Position numbers and translations under genes: made by a program. From JABDLO01 sp035327565 (GTDB lineage Bacteria; Bacteroidota; Bacteroidia; Chitinophagales; Saprospiraceae), in assembly GCA_035327565.1 (NCBI GenBank), contig DAOLDB010000087.1, forward strand, positions 1 through 11,652: 11,652 bases of DNA, written 5' to 3'. How positions within the stretch are numbered: the first letter of the stretch is position 1; each line of letters begins with the position of its first letter. Below, one piece after another: positions 7,139 through 11,652 of this stretch. The notes beneath the pieces are model-generated. The model saw nothing but the letters and a program-made list of their open reading frames with translations. It did no database searches and had not been told where the DNA came from.

Positions 7139-7450
7139 TCAAAACATGTCCAAAGCAAATCTCGCCTCCTCACTCATCCGGTCTTTTGTCCAGGGTGGAT
7201 TAAAAACCACCTGAAGATCGACATCTTTTACTTCCTCAATTTCCAATATCTTTTGATGTACTTCCATGGGTAAAGATTCCGCCACCGGACAGGCAGGGGA
7301 AGTCAGCGTCATCAACACTTTCACTTTTCCTTCTTCTTCTACATCGATATTATAAATCAGTCCCAATTCCCAAATATCTACAGGAATTTCCGGGTCAAAA
7401 ATTGTTTTTATTTCTTCAATCACCCGCGCTTCGAGTTTCATTTTGTTCAT
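7139..7450 (-). CDS. sufT: DUF59/MIP18-family Fe-S assembly protein (SufT-like, short form)
   Basis: This 103-residue protein is a single DUF59 (MIP18/PaaD-like) domain of the kind found at the end of SUF operons, where it assists maturation or delivery of Fe-S clusters in the cytoplasm; the exact chemistry is not settled. Family marks are DPEIPVDIWELGLIY (19-33), TSPACPVAESLP (50-61) with the conserved Cys54, and the C-terminal NPPWTKDRMSEEAR. The product starts almost directly with the domain, so it lacks the N-terminal extension of longer SufT proteins. Its ATG is one nucleotide after the sufE stop (TGAAATG), which indicates translational coupling. A second in-frame Met at codon 4 is an alternative start. 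The symbol follows common use for suf-linked DUF59 proteins. Confidence 0.9.
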   Translation of the reverse strand: MNKMKLEARVIEEIKTIFDPEIPVDIWELGLIYNIDVEEEGKVKVLMTLTSPACPVAESLPMEVHQKILEIEEVKDVDLQVVFNPPWTKDRMSEEARFALDMF

Positions 7451-7451
7451 T

Positions 7452-7883
7452 TCATTTTTCCAATTTGGCTGATGCAGCTAAACCATACATTTTCATTTGC
7501 CTGATCATATTGAGCAAACCATTGGATCGTGTAGGTGACAAATGCTCTTTCAAACCTATTCGATCAATGAAATACAGATCGGCTCTTGCTACTTCATCTG
7601 CCTCCTGACCTGAAAGCACTTTAATTAACAAAGCAATTATTCCTTTAGTAATCAGCGCATCACTGTCAGCACTGAAGTATACCTTCCCATCTTTGACTTC
7701 AGCATGCAACCATACCTGACTCTGACATCCTTTGATCAGATAATCATTAGTTTTGTAATGATCTTCGATTACAGGAATTGACCTACCCAGTGCAATAATG
7801 TATTCGTACTTTTCCATCCAATCGGAAAAAAAGCTAAACTCTTCAATTAAAAGATCCTGTCTTGTATTGATGTCGCTTCCCAT
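7452..7883 (-). CDS. sufE: Cysteine desulfuration protein SufE
   Basis: SufE stimulates SufS by taking the persulfide sulfur from its active-site cysteine and passing it to the SufBCD scaffold. The 143-residue product has the usual SufE length. Its acceptor cysteine is Cys53 in IKGCQSQVWL, the conserved exposed loop. Other family marks are SADSDALITKGIIALLI (about 71-87), lining the sulfur-acceptor pocket, and HLSPTRSNGLLNMI near the C-terminus. The gene starts 8 nt after the sufS stop and ends 1 nt before the DUF59 gene, so it sits inside a tightly coupled operon. No missing or unusual residues were noticed. The presence of sufE rather than sufU fits Bacteroidota and Proteobacteria more than Firmicutes. 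Confidence 0.97.
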   Translation of the reverse strand: MGSDINTRQDLLIEEFSFFSDWMEKYEYIIALGRSIPVIEDHYKTNDYLIKGCQSQVWLHAEVKDGKVYFSADSDALITKGIIALLIKVLSGQEADEVARADLYFIDRIGLKEHLSPTRSNGLLNMIRQMKMYGLAASAKLEK

Positions 7884-7891
7884 CTGATCGC

Positions 7892-9142
7892 TTATTTTAA
7901 CATGGTTATTGCCTTGTCTAACCCTTCAACAAGCCTGTCAATATCTTCTGAATTATTATATAATCCCAATGAAGCCCTTACAGTACCAGGGATTCTGAAT
8001 CGATCCATTAAGGGCTGAGTGCAATGATGACCGGTACGAACCGCAATCCCTTGTTTATCCAGAATGGAACCAATGTCATAAGGGTGCAAACCATTAACTA
8101 AAAAGGAAAAGACGCCTGTTTTATGGGGTGCTGTACCTATCAGTTGGAGGTCTTTCAGTGAGGAAAGCTGTTCCGTGCCATACATCAATAATTCCGATTC
8201 ATGATTTTTGATGGCCTCCATTCCCAAATGATTCAGATATTGTATGGCGGCATGCAACCCTATTCCTCCTGCAATATCCGGTGTGCCGGCTTCAAACTTG
8301 AAGGGCAATTCATTGTAGGTCGTTTTTTCAAAAGTAACCGTACTGATCATTTCACCACCCCCTTGATATGGGGGTAATTTCTCAAGCCATTTTTCTTTGC
8401 CGTATAAGATACCAATACCAGTCGGTCCATACATTTTATGTCCTGAAAAAACATAAAAATCCGCATCCAACTCCGAAACATCTACTTTTTCATGGGGAAC
8501 TGCCTGGGCACCATCCACGAGTACAGGTATATTCCATTGGTGTGCCATAGCAATCATTTTCTTAATGGGATTGACCGTTCCTAATGAATTGGAAACGTGG
8601 TTAACTGCAACCAATTTTACTTTTTCATTGAGCAATGACCAGTAAGCTTCCATATCCAACTCTCCATTGTCGAGTACCGGAATTACGCGCAATTGAGCCT
8701 CTCTTTCCTGACACAACATTTGCCATGGTACAATATTGCTATGGTGTTCCAGTCCACTGATGAGTATTATATCGCCCGGGTGGACTTCCGATTTCCCAAA
8801 AGAGTGCGCCACGAGATTAATCCCTTCTGTACACCCACGAACAAAAATTATTTCTACTTCTGATCTCGCCTGGATAAAATCCCGCACCGCTCGTCGGGTT
8901 GACTCAAACGCTTCGGTTGCTTCCTGGCTGAGCTGATATACTCCACGGTGTACATTGGCATGGGACATTATGTAGTAATTGGAAATGGCTTCAATCACCT
9001 GAACCGGCTTTTGACTGGAAGCAGCACTGTCAAGAAAAACAAGGGGCTGCCCATTCATTCTCCTGCTAAGGATGGGAAAGTCACTTCTAACCTTCTTTAT
9101 ATCTAAACTATTCACTTCCAACTCTTTAAGTCCAATCGCCAT
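7892..9142 (-). CDS. sufS: Cysteine desulfurase SufS
   Basis: This cytoplasmic PLP enzyme converts L-cysteine to L-alanine and leaves a persulfide that SufE collects for cluster assembly. It has 416 residues, close to the group II (SufS/CsdA) norm. The core begins at KKVRSDFPIL (16-25), followed by LDSAASSQKP (37-46). PLP-site motifs are LEHHSNIVPW (131-140), the Asp-Gly-Ala-Gln of VDGAQAVPH (209-217), and SGHKMYGPTG (233-242) with Schiff-base Lys236. The catalytic Cys374 lies in RTGHHCTQP (369-377), on the short loop typical of group II enzymes that need SufE. The phosphate-binding segment reads RGCTEGINL, with Cys104 where RGTTE is common; the second Thr is kept. The ATG begins 2 nt after the sufD stop (TAATTATG), which gives about 12 residues ahead of the core, so the start looks right. 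Confidence 0.98.
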   Translation of the reverse strand: MAIGLKELEVNSLDIKKVRSDFPILSRRMNGQPLVFLDSAASSQKPVQVIEAISNYYIMSHANVHRGVYQLSQEATEAFESTRRAVRDFIQARSEVEIIFVRGCTEGINLVAHSFGKSEVHPGDIILISGLEHHSNIVPWQMLCQEREAQLRVIPVLDNGELDMEAYWSLLNEKVKLVAVNHVSNSLGTVNPIKKMIAMAHQWNIPVLVDGAQAVPHEKVDVSELDADFYVFSGHKMYGPTGIGILYGKEKWLEKLPPYQGGGEMISTVTFEKTTYNELPFKFEAGTPDIAGGIGLHAAIQYLNHLGMEAIKNHESELLMYGTEQLSSLKDLQLIGTAPHKTGVFSFLVNGLHPYDIGSILDKQGIAVRTGHHCTQPLMDRFRIPGTVRASLGLYNNSEDIDRLVEGLDKAITMLK

Positions 9143-9144
9143 AA

Positions 9145-10491
9145 TTACTGATTTTTAAACTGATGTCGAACTCTTTTTAAGAGGAATTCTCTTACTTCAT
9201 TCTGTGTAATAAAACCTGCTATTTCTTCAAGGAAGGCCAATTGCAACATATTCCTGGCGTCATCTTTGCTCAATCCCCGGCTTCGAAGGTAGAAAATAGC
9301 CTCCTCATCCAACTGCCCAATGGTTGCTCCATGACTGCATCTTACATCATCTGCAAAAATTTCAAGTTGTGGTTTGCTATCCATCCGTGCTTTCTCTGAG
9401 AGTAAAATGGTATTATTCTGTTGAAAAGCATTAGTTTTCTGAGCATCCTTTTGTACCAATACTTTTCCATTGAAAACGCCTCTGGCTGAATCGTTTAATA
9501 TTGACTTGTACCACTCATTGGATTGACAATGAGGAATAGCATGATCGATCAACGTTTGATTATCTGTGTGCTGCTCTCCTTTTCCTATATTGATTCCATA
9601 CAAATTGCTGGTAGCATTCTGCCCTTTGTGAAGAACACTAAGGTTATTTCTGATCATTCTACCCCCGGTATCCAAAGTAAATGCAGTGAAAACGGAATCT
9701 CTCCATTGCTCAGCTCTTCCGTTATGTACCATATACTGATTTTCTGGTAGCTCCTGTATTTTGAAGAAACCTAATGAAGCATTCTCTTTCAATATCAAAT
9801 GATTGAGACAGCAATGCAAGGATTCCCATTGGGAATTAGCAGATGGATTTCCAACATGACTTTCAACCATGTTCAGTGATGCCCCGCGGGAAACATAAGT
9901 AAACAATACCGGAGAAGTAAATAGGGCTTCTTCAGGAGTATGGTAAATATTGATTAAGTGCAGCGGTTTTTCAATTCTTGTATTGATTTCCACATGGATA
10001 AAAATTCCTCCATTGGAAAAAGCCAAAGCGAGTTGAGAAAATATATCATGAGAATGTAGGGAAACAGCATTAAAATGGTCCTGGAAAACAGGATAAAACC
10101 TTTCATCTTCCAGGGCTTTAGGTGTAGGTAGAATGGTTAGACCTTTTTCCAAGTTTTCGATTTTACTCAGACCGGGTTGAAATTCTCCATTGACACACAC
10201 TAATATGCATTCACTGTTATTTGCAATAAATTCGGGTACATTGACTAATTTTTCGTCGGCTACCTGAGGGAGATGATATTTGGGCTGCAATAATCTAGAT
10301 AGACTGGTATATTTCCAGTTTTCATCCCTGAGTGTTGGAAACGACAATTTCTCTAAATTTTGAGCTGCCATTTTCCTCATTTGATGGAATGGATGTTTTT
10401 TCTGACCGTTCAAAGAGGATTCAAAGGTGCCATATAAGGCGATGAATCTGTTTCTTGCTTCGGATTGTATATCTATTATATTACTGGTCAT
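9145..10491 (-). CDS. sufD: Fe-S cluster assembly scaffold protein SufD
   Basis: SufD pairs with SufB, and with two SufC ATPases forms the SufBC2D scaffold where Fe-S clusters are built. The 448-residue product has the usual SufD length: a helical N-terminal region, including the conserved RDENWKYTSLSRL (about 55-67), a central beta-helix core, and a conserved C-terminal part that contacts SufC. In that last part FADDVRCSHGATIGQLDEEAIFYLRSRG carries Cys385 and His387; His in this position is known in E. coli SufD to matter for cluster assembly. The end, DARNMLQLAFLEEI, is the family's SufC-binding helical region. The gene begins 58 nt after sufC, the longest spacer in the operon, with an A-rich start region and no Shine-Dalgarno motif. 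Sequence divergence from SufB and the position between sufC and sufS separate it from sufB. Confidence 0.96.
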   Translation of the reverse strand: MTSNIIDIQSEARNRFIALYGTFESSLNGQKKHPFHQMRKMAAQNLEKLSFPTLRDENWKYTSLSRLLQPKYHLPQVADEKLVNVPEFIANNSECILVCVNGEFQPGLSKIENLEKGLTILPTPKALEDERFYPVFQDHFNAVSLHSHDIFSQLALAFSNGGIFIHVEINTRIEKPLHLINIYHTPEEALFTSPVLFTYVSRGASLNMVESHVGNPSANSQWESLHCCLNHLILKENASLGFFKIQELPENQYMVHNGRAEQWRDSVFTAFTLDTGGRMIRNNLSVLHKGQNATSNLYGINIGKGEQHTDNQTLIDHAIPHCQSNEWYKSILNDSARGVFNGKVLVQKDAQKTNAFQQNNTILLSEKARMDSKPQLEIFADDVRCSHGATIGQLDEEAIFYLRSRGLSKDDARNMLQLAFLEEIAGFITQNEVREFLLKRVRHQFKNQ

Positions 10492-10549
10492 ATTGTTTTT
10501 ATTTCCTTAATCTTAATGCAATTGAGTACTTTCATCACTGGCTTCGATA

Positions 10550-11311
10550 TCACAATACTTCAACAGAGGCATCTGATCTGATCCAGTCATACCCTTTTTC
10601 CTCCAACTCCAGTGCAAGATTCTTATCCCCGGATCTGGCTATTTTACCATGGTGCAATACATGGACATAGTCAGGTACAATATAATTTAATAGACGTTGA
10701 TAATGGGTAATAATGATAAAAGACCTCTTTCCGTCCCTCATGGAATTTACTCCCTCTGCGATCACTTTCAATGCATCGATATCAAGACCTGAATCCGTTT
10801 CATCCAGTATAGCCAGCCGTGGCTCCAATACAGAAAGTTGTAAAATTTCATTTCTCTTTTTCTCACCTCCTGAAAACCCTTCATTCAATGATCTTTTCAG
10901 CATTTGTTCATCCATACCGATTTGTTTTACCTTTTCACGTAAAAACTTCAGCATATCTAATGGACTCAGCTCTTCCATACCTTTATTCTTGCGCATGGAG
11001 TTTACGATTTGTTTCAAAAAGCTGGAAGTGCTAACTCCGGGAATCTCAATAGGATATTGAAAGCTCAGGAATATCCCTTTTTGCGCTCTTTCATCCACTT
11101 CAAATTCAAGAAGATCTTCACCAAAATAATCTATGGATCCCGATACCACTTCGTACTCCTCTCTTCCAGCAATGACATTTCCTAATGTACTTTTACCAGA
11201 ACCATTTGGTCCCATAATGGCATGGACTTCTCCCGGTCTGACAGTCAGATTGATTCCTTTCAGAATCGTATTCTCACCAATTTTAACAATCAAGTCTTTT
11301 ATTATTAACAT
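10550..11311 (-). CDS. sufC: Fe-S cluster assembly ATPase SufC
   Basis: SufC is an ABC-type ATPase without membrane partners. Two copies bind SufB and SufD, and ATP-driven dimerisation reshapes the scaffold for cluster formation. The 253-residue protein has Walker A GPNGSGKST (34-42), the Q-loop Gln85 in SFQYP, the SufC form of the ABC signature FSGGEKKRNEI (146-156), Walker B AILDETDSGLD (167-177), and the switch His203 in ITHYQR. The DETDSGLD D-loop and EKKRNE wording distinguish SufC from transporter ATPases. It starts 29 nt after sufB and ends 58 nt before sufD, in the standard B-C-D order. All catalytic residues are present. Confidence 0.98.
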   Translation of the reverse strand: MLIIKDLIVKIGENTILKGINLTVRPGEVHAIMGPNGSGKSTLGNVIAGREEYEVVSGSIDYFGEDLLEFEVDERAQKGIFLSFQYPIEIPGVSTSSFLKQIVNSMRKNKGMEELSPLDMLKFLREKVKQIGMDEQMLKRSLNEGFSGGEKKRNEILQLSVLEPRLAILDETDSGLDIDALKVIAEGVNSMRDGKRSFIIITHYQRLLNYIVPDYVHVLHHGKIARSGDKNLALELEEKGYDWIRSDASVEVL

Positions 11312-11340
11312 TTATTAACTGGTTTAAACTATTAAAAATA

Positions 11341-11652
11341 TCAACCTACACTCCCTTCAAGGCTTATGGATAAAAGTTTTTGGGCCTCTACCGCAAATTC
11401 CATAGGCAACTCATTAAATACCTCTTTACAATATCCATTAACTATAAGATTTACAGCATCTTCTTCACTCAGCCCTCGTTGCTTACAGTAAAACAATTGA
11501 TCCTCACCAATTTTTGATGTGGTAGCTTCATGCTCTATTTTTGCTGAAGGATGCTCCACTTCAATATAAGGGAAAGTATGCGCACCGCATTGGTCACCCA
11601 TAAGCAAGGAATCACATTGTGAAAAATTCCTGGCATTAACGGCTCTTCTCCC
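11341..11652 (-). CDS. sufB: Fe-S cluster assembly scaffold protein SufB (C-terminal part, runs off the right edge)
   Basis: The frame is open from the window edge to the stop at 11341-11343, giving the last 103 residues of SufB, about a fifth of the usual length; the start lies outside. SufB is the scaffold subunit on which sulfur from SufE and iron combine. The visible part is highly conserved: NARNFSQCDS near the start contains the cysteine equivalent to E. coli Cys405, a site of sulfur handling or cluster assembly. This is followed by CGAHTFPY, IEHEATTSKIGEDQLFYC with the conserved Glu needed for cluster formation, and the C-terminal NELPMEFAVEAQKLL. A TTG at 11607 is internal and is not a start. 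It is the first SUF gene visible in the direction of transcription; an operon promoter and any preceding genes, such as an A-type carrier, would be beyond the edge. Confidence 0.97.
   Translation of the reverse strand, partial: GRRAVNARNFSQCDSLLMGDQCGAHTFPYIEVEHPSAKIEHEATTSKIGEDQLFYCKQRGLSEEDAVNLIVNGYCKEVFNELPMEFAVEAQKLLSISLEGSVG

Noticed and set aside
7125..7140. Short inverted repeat GACA...TGTC at the end of the DUF59 gene as an operon terminator
   Set aside because: It has only four base pairs, overlaps the stop region and has no T-tract, so it is too weak to call.
10713..11060. 115-codon plus-strand open frame opposite sufC
   Set aside because: It is antisense to an intact SufC with all ATPase motifs and is Ser/Phe-rich, as expected of a reverse-strand shadow.
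11341..11607. SufB fragment read as a short gene starting at TTG 11607
   Set aside because: The frame continues open to the window edge and encodes conserved SufB sequence upstream of that TTG, so the gene is truncated only by the window.

Overview
The window is AT-rich and looks chromosomal, most likely from a Bacteroidota (Bacteroidetes) bacterium. Supporting signs are AT-rich translation start regions that mostly lack Shine-Dalgarno motifs, exported proteins whose predicted cleavage site falls just before Gln, a TAnnTTTG-type promoter element, and the gene order sufB-C-D-S-E followed by a short DUF59 gene. The class cannot be resolved from this sequence alone. No rRNA, tRNA, CRISPR array, transposase or phage gene was seen.

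Left part, all on the minus strand: the signal-peptide start of an unidentified exported protein (1-93), then a full-length chromosome-condensation ATPase, Smc (231-3782). A 508-bp AT-rich gap follows (3783-4290) with no convincing gene. Next comes a small predicted beta-barrel outer-membrane protein of unknown function (4291-5043). It is transcribed divergently from a PLP-dependent trans-sulfuration family enzyme on the plus strand (5304-6515).

Right part, all on the minus strand: an Rrf2-family regulator (6502-7002) converges on the trans-sulfuration gene, and the two coding ends overlap by 14 bp. Upstream of the regulator in the direction of transcription is the SUF iron-sulfur cluster operon, read from the right edge: sufB (3' part only), sufC, sufD, sufS, sufE and a DUF59/SufT-like gene. 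Spacers within the operon are 29, 58, 2, 8 and 1 nt, so it is probably one transcript. SufS with SufE mobilises sulfur from cysteine, SufBCD is the ATP-dependent scaffold on which clusters form, and the DUF59 protein probably helps mature or deliver them. The Rrf2 protein has three cysteines suited to binding an Fe-S cluster and may sense the product of the pathway. The neighbouring enzyme belongs to a family that makes or breaks cysteine, homocysteine and methionine, so a link to sulfur supply is plausible but unproven.

Overall this is mostly a housekeeping region. The points most worth a second look are the regulator's cluster-ligand set and its place at the 3' end of the operon, the missing Q-loop glutamine in Smc, and the unassigned specificity of the trans-sulfuration enzyme. 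I found no clear evidence of a wholly new system.
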